A DNA stretch of 64,000 nt from Streptomyces sp. CB01635 (GCF_002803065.1 NZ_NNBL01000009.1:135131-199130), one strand, 5' to 3'; shown: positions 41,701 to 50,944, counted from the stretch's first letter. Notes: a model not told the origin generated them from the letters alone. A program made the numbers and translations.

Positions 41701-42639
41701 TCAGGCGATGCGGTGTGTTTCCCGGGCGCAGGCCGGGTGTTCCCAGACCGCGAGGGCCGCGCCGACGAGCCCGGAGAGGGCGCCGAGTTCCGCGCGCCGG
41801 ACGGGCGGCCGGCCCCGGTGCCGGGCGTGCTCGGCGTAGGCGGTCCGCATCGAATCGTCGAGCAGTCCGCCGGCGCTGCCGAATCCCCCGCCGACGACGA
41901 TCGCGGCGGGGTCGAGCAGTGCCACCACCCAGGCAAGTGCCGTGCCGAGGGCGCCTCCGGCCGTGCTGAGTACGTCACAGGCCACGGCGTCACCGGCCTC
42001 CGCCCGCGCCACCACCGCGCGGGCTCCGGTCACCGCCGATCCGGTGACCGCCGAGTAGCGCGCGGCGATCCCGGACCCCGAGGCGTAACCCTCCAGGTCC
42101 GGCGCCAGACTGCCGTGCACCGGCCACGTGCCAAGACCCAGCGCCTCCCCGCGCTGCCCCGCCCACACGCGCCCCTGCTGCACGAACGCGGCGGACAGGC
42201 CCGTGCCCAGAGACACGTACAAGAACGAGCCGAGCCCCCGGCCGCTGTCGGTCCGCGCCTCGGCGAGCGCGCCGCAGCGCACGTCCGACTCGACGACCAC
42301 CGGGCGTTCGGGCACCAGCGGGGCGAGGAGACCGGCCGGCTGCTCGTCCCAGCCGATGACGTCACGGCTGGTCAGAGCGCCGGCCCTCGACACGTACTCG
42401 GGGAACCCGGCGCCGATACCGACGACTTGCGCACCCATGTCCCCCGCCCGGACGGTCAGTTCACGCGCCAGTGCCACCGTGCCACGAAGCCCTGGATCGC
42501 GGCCGCCGTCCCGCACCGCAGGACGCTCGGCCGCGCAGAGCACCGCGCCCTCCTCCGCCACGAGCCCGCCGGACAGGGTGGTGCCGCCGATGTCGAGGGC
42601 AACCACCACCCGCGCACCGGCGCCACCCGCCGTCCTCAT
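41701..42639 (-). CDS. ROK-family kinase-like protein
   Basis: A 312-residue sugar kinase/regulator of the ROK superfamily. The ATP motif is LDIGGTTLSGG near residue 15. The catalytic Asp lies in VESDVRCGALAEA, and FLYVSLGTGLSAAFV follows. The ROK zinc motif (CxCGxxGC) and its upstream histidine are missing: the corresponding region reads LGTWPVHGSLAPDLEGYASG. Phosphorylation of a hexose released by the GH3/GH35 enzymes is the simplest role. ATG 42639 overlaps the bicupin stop by 4 bases. No N-terminal HTH, so it is not a NagC-type repressor. Confidence 0.82.
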   Translation of the reverse strand: MRTAGGAGARVVVALDIGGTTLSGGLVAEEGAVLCAAERPAVRDGGRDPGLRGTVALARELTVRAGDMGAQVVGIGAGFPEYVSRAGALTSRDVIGWDEQPAGLLAPLVPERPVVVESDVRCGALAEARTDSGRGLGSFLYVSLGTGLSAAFVQQGRVWAGQRGEALGLGTWPVHGSLAPDLEGYASGSGIAARYSAVTGSAVTGARAVVARAEAGDAVACDVLSTAGGALGTALAWVVALLDPAAIVVGGGFGSAGGLLDDSMRTAYAEHARHRGRPPVRRAELGALSGLVGAALAVWEHPACARETHRIA

Positions 42640-43508
42640 GGCCGCCAGCCTTCGGGAACGCGCCCGGCACCGGCCCAGTACGCCGCGCCCGCGCCGTCGA
42701 AGTCCATCAACTGGTACCGGGTGCCCGCCGGCAGGTACGCGGCGTCGTGCGGCTCGACGCGGTGCCACGCCGGGCCCGCGAAGCCGGGCAGATGCAGATG
42801 GACGGTGCCCTCGGTGACGTACAGGACGGTCTCGTCGGCCGTGACGTGCTCCTGGCCGCGGTGTCCCGGCGTCAACTGCCCACGCGTGACCGTCAGATAC
42901 TCGGTGTCCACCGCCGTCCCCGCCAGATGCCCGCCGTCGTCCTCCGGCAGCCAGTGCAGATGACCGTCCTCCCGTACGACGTGGATGCGGGAGGCCGCCT
43001 CCCGGTCGGCGCGCGCCGCCGGCCATCGGCCGCTCCAGCGCGTGTCCCGGTACCGCGTCTCGCCGAGCAGCGGTTGACTGCGCGCGTACGGCGACGCCGT
43101 GTCGTGCGACGGCGGCGGCGAGAAGAACTCCAGGACGCGTACGGGCTCGTGGCGTGGATTGACCGCGTGTGTCCAGGTGTCACGCCGGAAGAAGCCGATG
43201 TCACCGGCAGCCAGCGGACGGACCTCGCCGTGCTCCGGGTCGATCAGGATCAGTTCGCCCTCCAGGACGGTGTACGCCACGTCGGCCGCGAACACCGTCG
43301 GGTTCATCGCTGAATGCACGTACCGTCCGCGCGGCGGCAGCGTGAACTGCAGGACGTGCAGACAGCTCGACGACACGTACACCCGGTCGCTGACGTGTCC
43401 CGAGCCGTCCTCGTCGCCCCACAGGTGATGTGCGGCGTCCTGCTGCCGGATGACGGTGGGGTGGTCGAAGGTGGGGCGCGGCGTCGGACGCCGCACGGCC
43501 TCGCTCAC
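42636..43508 (-). CDS. Bicupin domain protein
   Basis: A 290-residue two-cupin protein. The first cupin has HVLQFTLPPRGRYVHSAMNP, then AYTVLEGELILIDPEHGEV and GDIGFFRRDTWTHAV. The second has EYLTVTRGQLTPGHRGQEHV, TVLYVTEGTVHLHLPG and HDAAYLPAGTRYQLMD. Each cupin has some but not all of the usual His/Glu metal ligands (HxH is weak in both), so it may be a sugar isomerase or epimerase, a dioxygenase, or a binding protein. GTG 43508 overlaps the dioxygenase stop by 4 bases and its own stop overlaps the ROK start. The three are translated as a coupled unit. Confidence 0.82.
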   Translation of the reverse strand: MSEAVRRPTPRPTFDHPTVIRQQDAAHHLWGDEDGSGHVSDRVYVSSSCLHVLQFTLPPRGRYVHSAMNPTVFAADVAYTVLEGELILIDPEHGEVRPLAAGDIGFFRRDTWTHAVNPRHEPVRVLEFFSPPPSHDTASPYARSQPLLGETRYRDTRWSGRWPAARADREAASRIHVVREDGHLHWLPEDDGGHLAGTAVDTEYLTVTRGQLTPGHRGQEHVTADETVLYVTEGTVHLHLPGFAGPAWHRVEPHDAAYLPAGTRYQLMDFDGAGAAYWAGAGRVPEGWRP

Positions 43509-44278
43509 AGATCCGCCACGTTCTCGCCGCCGCTCAGGAACGGGTCCGTGGCGCCTTGCGGGGTGTCCGGCGCGTCCTTGAGCGTGATGACGTCCTTGGA
43601 GTACTGCGCGATGTAGACGCGGCGGTTGCGGTCGGTCAGGTTCGGACCGCTGCGGTGCATCACCACACTGGAGAACACGACCACCGAACCCGCCGGCGCC
43701 GTCATCGGCATGCCAGGATCCGAACCGAAGTAGCAGACACGGTCGTTGGAGACGGGATCGGTGATGTGCTTCACGTACGACTTCACGCCCGAGCGCGAGT
43801 ACGGCAGCAGATGCACCGGGCCGTTGTCCATGGTCACGTCGTCGAGTGCGATCCACACCGTCACATACGGCTCGTGATCCTCGTGCACGTAACCGGAGTC
43901 TTGGTGCCAGGAGAACGCGGTGTCCGGGTCGCCCGCCTTGATGACGTACTGCTCCCAGAACAGATACGCCTCCTCGCCGATCGTGGCACGGCAGATCTCC
44001 GCGGTCAGCTCGCTGAAGAGGAAGGCCCGCAGCTCGGGGCGGTGCTGGTAGATCATGTTGGAGAAGTAGCGCTTGCCGCGGTGGTTGATGCCGATCGTGT
44101 CGACACCGGCCGCGTCCATCTCCGCGTCGAGCCGGTCGATGGAGTACTGCGCCCCGCCGCGCAGCAGCTCCAGCTGTTCTTCGCTGAGAACGTTCTCGAG
44201 GACGAAGTAGCCCTCGCTCTCGTACTGTTCGCGCAGCGCGGGCGTGACGAGTTCACCGAGAGTGCCGTTCGTTGCCAT
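43505..44278 (-). CDS. Phytanoyl-CoA dioxygenase-family Fe(II)/2OG oxygenase
   Basis: A 257-residue non-heme iron, 2-oxoglutarate-dependent oxygenase. The facial triad is visible: H125 and D127 in SWHQDSGYVHEDH, H208 in VVMHRSGPN. An Arg ligand for 2-oxoglutarate probably lies in TDRNRRVYIAQY. ATG 44278 is preceded by AGGAGG; an upstream ATG is rejected. It opens the coupled oxygenase-bicupin-kinase group. Bacterial PhyH proteins hydroxylate many small molecules; in a sugar operon oxidative demethylation or hydroxylation of a glycoside is plausible (inference). Confidence 0.9.
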   Translation of the reverse strand: MATNGTLGELVTPALREQYESEGYFVLENVLSEEQLELLRGGAQYSIDRLDAEMDAAGVDTIGINHRGKRYFSNMIYQHRPELRAFLFSELTAEICRATIGEEAYLFWEQYVIKAGDPDTAFSWHQDSGYVHEDHEPYVTVWIALDDVTMDNGPVHLLPYSRSGVKSYVKHITDPVSNDRVCYFGSDPGMPMTAPAGSVVVFSSVVMHRSGPNLTDRNRRVYIAQYSKDVITLKDAPDTPQGATDPFLSGGENVADL

Positions 44279-44342
44279 GAATGCCTCCTGGGCATGAGGA
44301 AGTGCCATAAGTGGAGTGCTGTCGCGGTGTTATGAGGGATCG

Positions 44343-46199
44343 TCAGTTATTGGACGGGACCGTGCGCGCCCCGTCAGGGCGGGGGATGGCCGCGAGCAGC
44401 TTGCGGGTGTACGGGTCTCGGGCGTGGCCGATCACGTCGAGGGTGGGGCCCTGTTCGACCAGGGATCCCTGGTTCAGGACCAGGACCTCGTCGGCGAGGA
44501 GCCGCGCGCTGAGCAGGTCGTGGGTGATGTAGAGCATGGCGATGGAGCGGTCGCGTACGAGCTGGTCGAGGAGTTCGACGATCTCCGCGCGGATGGAGAC
44601 GTCGAGCATCGAGATCGGCTCGTCCGCGACGAGGACGTCGGGCTCCGGCGCCAGCGCGCGAGCGATGACGACGCGCTGCCGCTGGCCGCCCGAGAGCTGG
44701 CCGGGCAGCTTGTCGAGATACTGCTCGGCCGGGCTGAGGCCGACGGTCTCAAGGAGCTCGGCCGCGCGGGTCCGGGCCTGTCCGGCGTTCAGGCCCAGGT
44801 AGTTGCGGAGCGGTCGGCTCAGCGCGTAGCCGATGGTGCGCGTGGGGTTGAGCGCCGCGAACGGGTCCTGGAACACCAGCTGGACATGGCGCCGGTAGCG
44901 GCGCAGGGCCCGGCGGCCCAGAGTGTCCACGCGCTCGTCCTTGAAGCGGATCGTGCCGCTGGTGGGCCGCTCCACCCCCGTGATCATCCGGGCGATGGTG
45001 GTCTTGCCGGAGCCGCTCTGCCCGACGAGTGCGCCGACCCGGCCCGGCCTGAGCGCGAACGACACTTCGTCCACGGCCCGTACGGTCGTCGTGCGAAAAC
45101 CGCGCCTGGAGCGGTACTCCTTACCAACGCCCTCCACGACGAGCACCGGCTCGGTGTCGGCCGTAACTCTGCTGCCCGCGCCGCCCACGGCGGAGAACAC
45201 CGAGGCGGGGCGCGCACTCGCGGGCCGTGCGCCCCCGGACTCTTCGACGAGGAGGCACCGGGCCGCCCCGCGCTCGACGGGCAACAGCTCCGGATGGCGG
45301 GTGCGGCAGGCGTCCAGAGCCACCGGGCAGCGCGGCTCGAAGAGACAGCCCTCGTGGTCGCGCGCCAGGTTCGGCGGCCGGCCCGGAATGAAGGCGACTT
45401 GAACGACCTCGTCGCGCGGATCGGCGTACGAACCGAGCAGGCCCGTGCTGTAGGGGTGCAGCGGCGCGGCGACCATGTCCCCGGCCGGCCGGCTCTCGAC
45501 GATCTCGCCCGCGTACATGACGAGCACCCGGTCGGCCATCTCCATGACGGTGCCGAGGTCGTGGCTGATGAACAGGACCGCGAACCCGAGCGTGCGCCGG
45601 AGCTCGCGCAGCCGGTCGAGGATGTCGCGCTGCACGACGACGTCCAGGCCGGTCGTCGGCTCGTCGAGCAGCACGAACTTGGGCCGCAGGGCGAGCGCGA
45701 GAGCCAGGGCGACGCGCTGCTTCATACCGCCGGACAGCTCGTGCGGGTAGCGGCGCAGCACGTCCCGGTCGAGGGAGACCAGCTCCAGGAGTTCACCTGC
45801 CTGCGCGTCCACATCGACATCCCTGCCCGCCGCCTCGGGGTGCGCCGCGTACGTGTCGGCGAACTGCTCGCGCACGGTGATCACCGGATTGAGCGAGTTC
45901 ATGCTCGACTGGAACACGGTCGACAGATCGGCCCAGCGACGCGCCCGCAGCTCGTCCTCGCCGGCGTGTGTGATGTCGCGGCCGTCGAAGACGATGCTGC
46001 CGCCGGTGATCGCGGCGGGCTTCTCCAGGAGCCGCAGGATCGCGTTGCCGAGGGTCGACTTCCCGCAGCCCGACTCGCCGAGCAGGCCGACGAACTCGCC
46101 CTCGGCGACCTCGAGCCCGACCCGGTGGACGGCCCGTACGGCTTCGGCGCCACGCGGGCTGTACGTCACGGTCAGGTCGGTGACTTCGAGCAGGGCCAT
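44343..46199 (-). CDS. Double ATPase of a peptide/opine-class ABC importer (DppDF fusion)
   Basis: A 618-residue fusion of two ABC ATPases. Module 1 has Walker A GESGCGKST near residue 40, signature LSGGMKQRVALA, Walker B FVLLDEPTTGLD, and the oligopeptide-class cysteine tail EPRCPVALDAC. Module 2 has GQSGSGKTT, LSGGQRQRVVIA and VLVADEPISMLD. They energise the two permeases encoded just upstream; one base separates the start from the DppC-like stop. The class imports peptides but also oligosaccharides in many bacteria. Confidence 0.93.
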   Translation of the reverse strand: MALLEVTDLTVTYSPRGAEAVRAVHRVGLEVAEGEFVGLLGESGCGKSTLGNAILRLLEKPAAITGGSIVFDGRDITHAGEDELRARRWADLSTVFQSSMNSLNPVITVREQFADTYAAHPEAAGRDVDVDAQAGELLELVSLDRDVLRRYPHELSGGMKQRVALALALALRPKFVLLDEPTTGLDVVVQRDILDRLRELRRTLGFAVLFISHDLGTVMEMADRVLVMYAGEIVESRPAGDMVAAPLHPYSTGLLGSYADPRDEVVQVAFIPGRPPNLARDHEGCLFEPRCPVALDACRTRHPELLPVERGAARCLLVEESGGARPASARPASVFSAVGGAGSRVTADTEPVLVVEGVGKEYRSRRGFRTTTVRAVDEVSFALRPGRVGALVGQSGSGKTTIARMITGVERPTSGTIRFKDERVDTLGRRALRRYRRHVQLVFQDPFAALNPTRTIGYALSRPLRNYLGLNAGQARTRAAELLETVGLSPAEQYLDKLPGQLSGGQRQRVVIARALAPEPDVLVADEPISMLDVSIRAEIVELLDQLVRDRSIAMLYITHDLLSARLLADEVLVLNQGSLVEQGPTLDVIGHARDPYTRKLLAAIPRPDGARTVPSNN

Positions 46200-46200
46200 C

Positions 46201-47139
46201 TCAGTCCTCCCTCAGGTGCGGGTTGCTCAGCGCGTCGACGCCGAAGTTGATGAGCGAGAACGAGGTGACGAGGAGGGCGAGGGCCAGGCCCGGCGCGATC
46301 AGCCACGCCCACTGGCCGGTCGTCATCGCGCCGCCCATGCTCGCCTGGTTCAGCATCGTTCCCCAGCTAGTCGTCGCCGGGTCGCCGAGGCCTAGGAACG
46401 ACAGCCCCGCCTCGGCGCCGATCGCGCCGAGGGACGCTCCCATGAAGTCCACGACGATCAGCGAGATCATGTTGGGCGCGATCTCGTACACGATGATCCG
46501 TGGCGTGCTGTCCCCCGCGAACTTGGCGGCCGTCACGTAGTCGCGGGTGCGCAGGGTGGCGATCTGGGCGCGTTTGACGCGGGCGCCGAAGGCCCAGCCG
46601 GTGACCGTGATGACGATGATGACCAGCCAGAGGCCCTTGACCGGCGCGTACGCCGCGAGCGTGATCATCAGGGGGAGGACAGGGACGACGAGACCGAGGT
46701 TGATGAAGAACGAGAGGATCTCGTCGACCGCGCCCTGCAGATAGCCGGCTGTGAGCCCGACGGCGACCGCGATCAGGGTGGACAACGTGCCCGCCACCAT
46801 GCCGACGATCAGCGAGGTCCGGGCCCCGTGGATCACCTGCGAGAACACGTCCTCACCGCGTGCGGTGGTGCCCAGCCAGTGCGCGGCCGTCGGGCCCTCG
46901 GACAGGCCGAAGGTGTCGGCGCGGGGCGAGTAGGGCGCGATGACCGGGGCGAAGACCGCGAGGAGGACGAAGGCGGTGAGCAGCAGCAGTCCGGCGCGGC
47001 ACTTGCCGTTACGCCAAAGGATCAGGAACCAGCCGGGCAGCCGCCCGGAGCGGCCGGCGGTGATCGCGGCGAGCTGTACGCCCTCGGTGTCGCCGGCGTT
47101 CGGCACGGCCGCGGCGCTCGGGGTGTTGGCGATGGTCAT
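46201..47139 (-). CDS. ABC importer permease (DppC-like)
   Basis: A 312-residue inner-membrane permease. A cytoplasmic N-terminal stretch leads to the helix LLLLTAFVLLAVFAPVIAPYS, the OppC N-terminal signature. TTARGEDVFSQVIHGARTSL and the EAA-like loop REYVTAAKFAG-type (here RDYVTAAKFAGDS) contact the ATPase. The helices GLSFLGLG and ALALLVTSFSLINFG end the protein. It overlaps the upstream permease by 1 base (TGATG). Confidence 0.92.
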   Translation of the reverse strand: MTIANTPSAAAVPNAGDTEGVQLAAITAGRSGRLPGWFLILWRNGKCRAGLLLLTAFVLLAVFAPVIAPYSPRADTFGLSEGPTAAHWLGTTARGEDVFSQVIHGARTSLIVGMVAGTLSTLIAVAVGLTAGYLQGAVDEILSFFINLGLVVPVLPLMITLAAYAPVKGLWLVIIVITVTGWAFGARVKRAQIATLRTRDYVTAAKFAGDSTPRIIVYEIAPNMISLIVVDFMGASLGAIGAEAGLSFLGLGDPATTSWGTMLNQASMGGAMTTGQWAWLIAPGLALALLVTSFSLINFGVDALSNPHLRED

Positions 47140-48134
47140 CAGGCTGCCTCCGTCCGGCGGACCCGCGGATCCAGGAACCCGTAGGCCATGTCGGCAAGGA
47201 AGTTGGCGATCAGGACGCCGACCGTGGTGAACAGGAACAGCGCCTGCATCAGCGGGAAGTCCTTGTTGCTCACTGATTCGAGGAGGAGACGCCCCAGCCC
47301 GGGATAGCTGAAGATGCTCTCCACGAGCACGGTGCCGCCGAGGATGCCGCCGAGCGCGATGGCGAAGCCGGTGACGTTCGGCAGGATCGCGATCCGGGCG
47401 CCGTAGGTCAGGGCGATCCGGCGGCGTGGCAGCCCCTTGGCGCGGGCGAGGCGCGCGTAGTCCTCGCCGAGGGTCTGCACCATGTTGTTGCGCATGCCGA
47501 TGATCCAGCCGATCGGCCCGGTGATCAGCAGCGCGACGGCGGGCAGCACACTGTGCTGGAACGCGTCGGAGAAGAACACCCACGTCCAGCTCGGGGAGCT
47601 GCCGCCGCCGTAACCGCCGCCCTCGGGGAACCAGTTGAGGGTGATGGCGAAGACGAACACGAGGAGCAGCGCGATCCAGAAGAACGGCAGTGTGCCCACG
47701 AAGGTCGAGCCGAGCGTGATCACCGTGTCGACCCGGCTGTTGCGCCGATAGGCGGCCCAGGCCCCGAGCAGCGTGCCGACGATGAACGACAGGATCTGGG
47801 TGACACCGACCAGGATCAGGGTCCAGGGCACGGCCTGGGCGATGACATCGCCCACGCTGTACGGGTAGTAGGTGTACGAGATGCCGAACTGCCCGTGGGC
47901 GAGCGCCCCGAGGTAGTCCCAGTACTGCGTGAACAGACTGCCGTCGGGCGCGCCGAGCATCTTGCGGACGGCCGCCAGCTGGTCCGGGGCGATCACGCCG
48001 GTCTTGCCCGCGAGACGTGCCAGCAGCGCCTGGGCCGGATCGCCCGGCTGAAGCCGGGGGATCAGGAAGTTCAGGGTCACCGCGGCCCACAGGGTGGCCA
48101 GGAAGAACCCGGCGCGGCGGATGAAGTACGTCAT
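47139..48134 (-). CDS. ABC importer permease (DppB-like)
   Basis: A 331-residue permease with the family start YFIRRAGFFLATLWAAVTLNFLIPRLQPGDPAQ. The coupling loop YARLARAKGLPRRRI and helices such as VTGFAIALGGILGGTVLVE follow, with a PGLGRLLLESVSNKDFPLMQALFL tail. ATG 48134 is 5 bases after the stop of the binding protein. Pairs with the DppC-like subunit. Confidence 0.93.
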   Translation of the reverse strand: MTYFIRRAGFFLATLWAAVTLNFLIPRLQPGDPAQALLARLAGKTGVIAPDQLAAVRKMLGAPDGSLFTQYWDYLGALAHGQFGISYTYYPYSVGDVIAQAVPWTLILVGVTQILSFIVGTLLGAWAAYRRNSRVDTVITLGSTFVGTLPFFWIALLLVFVFAITLNWFPEGGGYGGGSSPSWTWVFFSDAFQHSVLPAVALLITGPIGWIIGMRNNMVQTLGEDYARLARAKGLPRRRIALTYGARIAILPNVTGFAIALGGILGGTVLVESIFSYPGLGRLLLESVSNKDFPLMQALFLFTTVGVLIANFLADMAYGFLDPRVRRTEAA

Positions 48135-48139
48135 TGCGC

Positions 48140-49813
48140 TCAGTCCTTGGCCGGGCGCAGATGGGTGAGCAGGATGAGATTGTCGCCGCCGGCCGCGTAC
48201 GGGTTCTTCGCGTTCGGCCAGCCGACGGCCCGCGTGGTGTCGTACTGGAACCACTTGGCGCCGTACCAGATCGGGATCATCGGGACCTCGTCCATCATGA
48301 TCTCGGTGAGGCCCGCGACGGCCTTCTTCTGGTCCGCCTTCTTGGTGGCGGACCGCAGATCGGTCAGGAGCGCGTCCGTCTTCTTGTCCTTCCACCGGAT
48401 CTCGTTGCTGAAGGCGTGCTTCCCGATGGGGGCGGTGCCCTCGCTGCCGAGCGGGTGGCCGAAGCCGGTGGACATGTTGCAGTCGCCGCCGTGCGCGCCG
48501 AACATCATGTCGTAGCGGCCCATGGCTCGGTCCTCGTCGTGGGACTCGGGTGTGGTGCGGTCCAGTTCGACCTGGAGGCCGAGGGCCTTGAGGTTCTTGA
48601 CGAGGATCTCGGCCGCCGCGACCCAGTCCGTGTACGCCGTGGGGGTCTTGAACTTGAACGAGATCGGCTTGCCGTCCTTGCCGAGCCGCCGGCCCTGGGA
48701 GTCCTTCTTGTAACCGGCCTTCGTGAGCGCCTCGTCGGCGGCCTTCGGGTCGAAGGGGACGCGACCCTCGTTCTTGACGCCCTCGGGTAGCCAGTCCTGC
48801 TGGCCGGGCAGGACGAGGCCGGTCTGGCTGGCGGTCTTCACGTAGCCGAGCTGCGCCTTCCGCGCCACGGTGTCCCGATCGAAGGCGCTGGTGAGCGCGC
48901 GGCGGAAGCCGACGTCACTGAAGGGGGCCTCGGTGAGGTTCATGTAGACGCTCATCACCATGCCCGGCGCGTACCAGTAGTGGTGGTGCTTCGGGTCCTT
49001 GTCGACGTACGACTTCTTGACGTTCGGGATGAACATCCCGTTGGTGTCGTACTCGCCGCGGCCCATCTTGAGCTGCTCGATCTCGGGGCTGCCGTTGTTG
49101 GCCTTGAAGCGAACCTCCTTGACCTTGACCTTGTCGGCCTGCCAGTAGCGGGGGTTGCGCTCGGTCACCACCTGCTGAGGGTTGAACGACTTGACCTTCA
49201 TCGGGCCGGTGCCGACCGGGCTCTCTGCATTGGTGAACTTCGTCGGGTCCTTGACCTTCGACCAGATGTGCTCGGGGACGACCGGGATGGAACTGATCAC
49301 CGTGAAGCCCGAGGCGCCGGGCTTCTTGAAGGAGAAGGTGACCTGGTTGTCACCGGTGGCCTTCACCGACTTCAGGAGCGGCCAGGCCGCCTTGGTGTCC
49401 AGGACGTCGTACTTCTTGATCATGTTGAAGGTGAAGGCGACGTCGTCGGCGGTCATCGGCTTGCCGTCGTTCCACTGCACGCCCTCACGGATGGTGAAGA
49501 CCAGGGTCTTCGGGTCCTGCCAGCTGTACGACTTCGCCAGCCAGGGGACCTCTTTGCAGCTGTTCTGCTCGATCTGGTAGAGGCTCTCGAACACGAAGTT
49601 CGTCGCCACGAGCTTGGACGTGTCGAGGAACGGGTTGTAGTTGGCCTGCGGCGCGCTGCCGCCGCCGATGCCCGCATACGTGATGTGGCCGATCATGCCG
49701 TCCGAGCTGACGCTGTCGCCGGTGTCCTCGGTGCCTGTGCATCCCGTGAGCAGCAGGCTCGAACTCGCCAGGCCGGCTATGAGCGCAGTGGTGAAGCGTG
49801 GCCGTCTCGTCAT
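48140..49813 (-). CDS. ABC importer substrate-binding lipoprotein, family 5
   Basis: A 557-residue solute-binding lipoprotein. The lipobox LLTGC gives lipidation at C25. The mature protein has SBP_bac_5 landmarks: LVFTIREGVQWNDGKPMTADDVAFTF, SPVGTGPMKV, FSDVGFRRALTSAFDR and, late, MMDEVPMIPIWYG. Family-5 proteins bind oligopeptides, opines or oligosaccharides such as cellobiose and xyloglucan fragments; here the operon partners favour sugar. ATG 49813 follows GGAGG. It lies 67 bp downstream of the LacI gene stop. Confidence 0.93.
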   Translation of the reverse strand: MTRRPRFTTALIAGLASSSLLLTGCTGTEDTGDSVSSDGMIGHITYAGIGGGSAPQANYNPFLDTSKLVATNFVFESLYQIEQNSCKEVPWLAKSYSWQDPKTLVFTIREGVQWNDGKPMTADDVAFTFNMIKKYDVLDTKAAWPLLKSVKATGDNQVTFSFKKPGASGFTVISSIPVVPEHIWSKVKDPTKFTNAESPVGTGPMKVKSFNPQQVVTERNPRYWQADKVKVKEVRFKANNGSPEIEQLKMGRGEYDTNGMFIPNVKKSYVDKDPKHHHYWYAPGMVMSVYMNLTEAPFSDVGFRRALTSAFDRDTVARKAQLGYVKTASQTGLVLPGQQDWLPEGVKNEGRVPFDPKAADEALTKAGYKKDSQGRRLGKDGKPISFKFKTPTAYTDWVAAAEILVKNLKALGLQVELDRTTPESHDEDRAMGRYDMMFGAHGGDCNMSTGFGHPLGSEGTAPIGKHAFSNEIRWKDKKTDALLTDLRSATKKADQKKAVAGLTEIMMDEVPMIPIWYGAKWFQYDTTRAVGWPNAKNPYAAGGDNLILLTHLRPAKD

Positions 49814-49880
49814 TGAGATACCTCCGTCGTCTGCAGGTGTCGCGCGTCTGTCCCGGTGTCCCCCGTCAGGTGGTCGGTGC

Positions 49881-50894
49881 TCAGGTGTCTAACGGGCCCG
49901 CGACCGCCGGGCGGCAGCCGCACGATTCGCGCAGGACGAGCCGGGTCGGCAGGGTGATGTGCCGGGTGACCTTTGGCTCCCGGTCGGCCAGGAGACGGGC
50001 CGTGGTGGTGGCGAGTTCACGGATGGGCTGACGGACCGTGGTCAGCCCTGGCCGCACCATGGCCGCCATATGCATGTCATCGAATCCTGTGACCGCGAGG
50101 TCCTCGGGCACGCGCAGGCCGCGGCCGAGCGCGCCGAGCATCAGCCCGAGCGCGGTCTCGTCGTTGGCGCACATCACCGCGTCGGGCCGCTGTCCGCCGT
50201 CCAGGATCTGCTGGGCGGCGATGATCCCGTCGGACTGCTGGAGCCCGACGCCGATGGGCTGGGCGGGCGGGACCACGCCCGCCTCCTGGTGTGCGGCGCG
50301 GAACGCCTCCCACCGGGACGTCACATCGGGGGAACCCTCCGGGTTGCCGACGAACGCGAGGCGGCGGTAGCCGTGTTCGACGAGCAGATGCCTGGCCAGC
50401 GCCCCGAACGTGGCGTTGTCCATGGTGACCGTCGAGTGCGCGGCCCGCTCCCGGGCGCACATCACCACCAGCCGCACCTGGCGCGCCACCTGTTCGAGGG
50501 CCGCGTCGGAGACGGTGCCGGCGAGGACGGCCATGCCGTCGACGCGGCCGGCGAGATCGATCACCCGCGTGTCGGTCCCGGAGTGGGAGTGGGAGGCGAG
50601 CAGGAACATGCTGTCGCCCGACTCCTGCACCTCCTCCTCGAAACCCTGGAGCAGTTCGGCGAAGTACGGGCCCGACAGGCCCGGGAAGACCAGGCCGAGC
50701 GCTCCGTGCCGGGTTTCGGCAAGGGCGCGGCCCAGGTGGTTGGGGCGGTAGCCGGACTCCTCGATGATGCGCAGGACCTTCTCGCGCAGCTCCGGGGAGA
50801 CCGTGGCCGAACCCCGCGAGACACGCGAGACCGTGGCGGGCGAAACACCCGCCTGTTGCGCCACCCAGCGCAGCGATACACGGCTATTGCTCAT
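49881..50894 (-). CDS. LacI-family transcriptional regulator
   Basis: A 337-residue LacI/GalR regulator. HTH: SLRWVAQQAGVSPATVSRVSRG, then the hinge ESGYRPNHLGRALA. The periplasmic-binding-like effector domain includes GALGLVFPGLSGPYFAEL, GYRRLAFVGNPEGS, ANDETALGLMLGAL and LAVTGFDDMHMAAMV. It is first in the leftward operon and divergent from the GH35 gene. Two GAAACCGGTTTC palindromes lie 25-50 bp upstream of its start, so it should repress both directions and itself until a pathway sugar is present. Confidence 0.93.
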   Translation of the reverse strand: MSNSRVSLRWVAQQAGVSPATVSRVSRGSATVSPELREKVLRIIEESGYRPNHLGRALAETRHGALGLVFPGLSGPYFAELLQGFEEEVQESGDSMFLLASHSHSGTDTRVIDLAGRVDGMAVLAGTVSDAALEQVARQVRLVVMCARERAAHSTVTMDNATFGALARHLLVEHGYRRLAFVGNPEGSPDVTSRWEAFRAAHQEAGVVPPAQPIGVGLQQSDGIIAAQQILDGGQRPDAVMCANDETALGLMLGALGRGLRVPEDLAVTGFDDMHMAAMVRPGLTTVRQPIRELATTTARLLADREPKVTRHITLPTRLVLRESCGCRPAVAGPLDT

Positions 50895-50918
50895 CGTGAC
50901 GGCCCCCGATATGTTCGG

Positions 50919-50944
50919 GAAACCGGTTTCGGGAAACCGGTTTC
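50919..50944. promoter_or_regulatory. Tandem LacI operators GAAACCGGTTTC
   Basis: Two perfect 12-bp palindromes with the CG centre of LacI-family sites, at 50919-50930 and 50933-50944, 14 bases apart. They sit in the 159-bp gap between the LacI gene and the GH35 gene. No further copy was seen elsewhere in the window. Confidence 0.88.
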
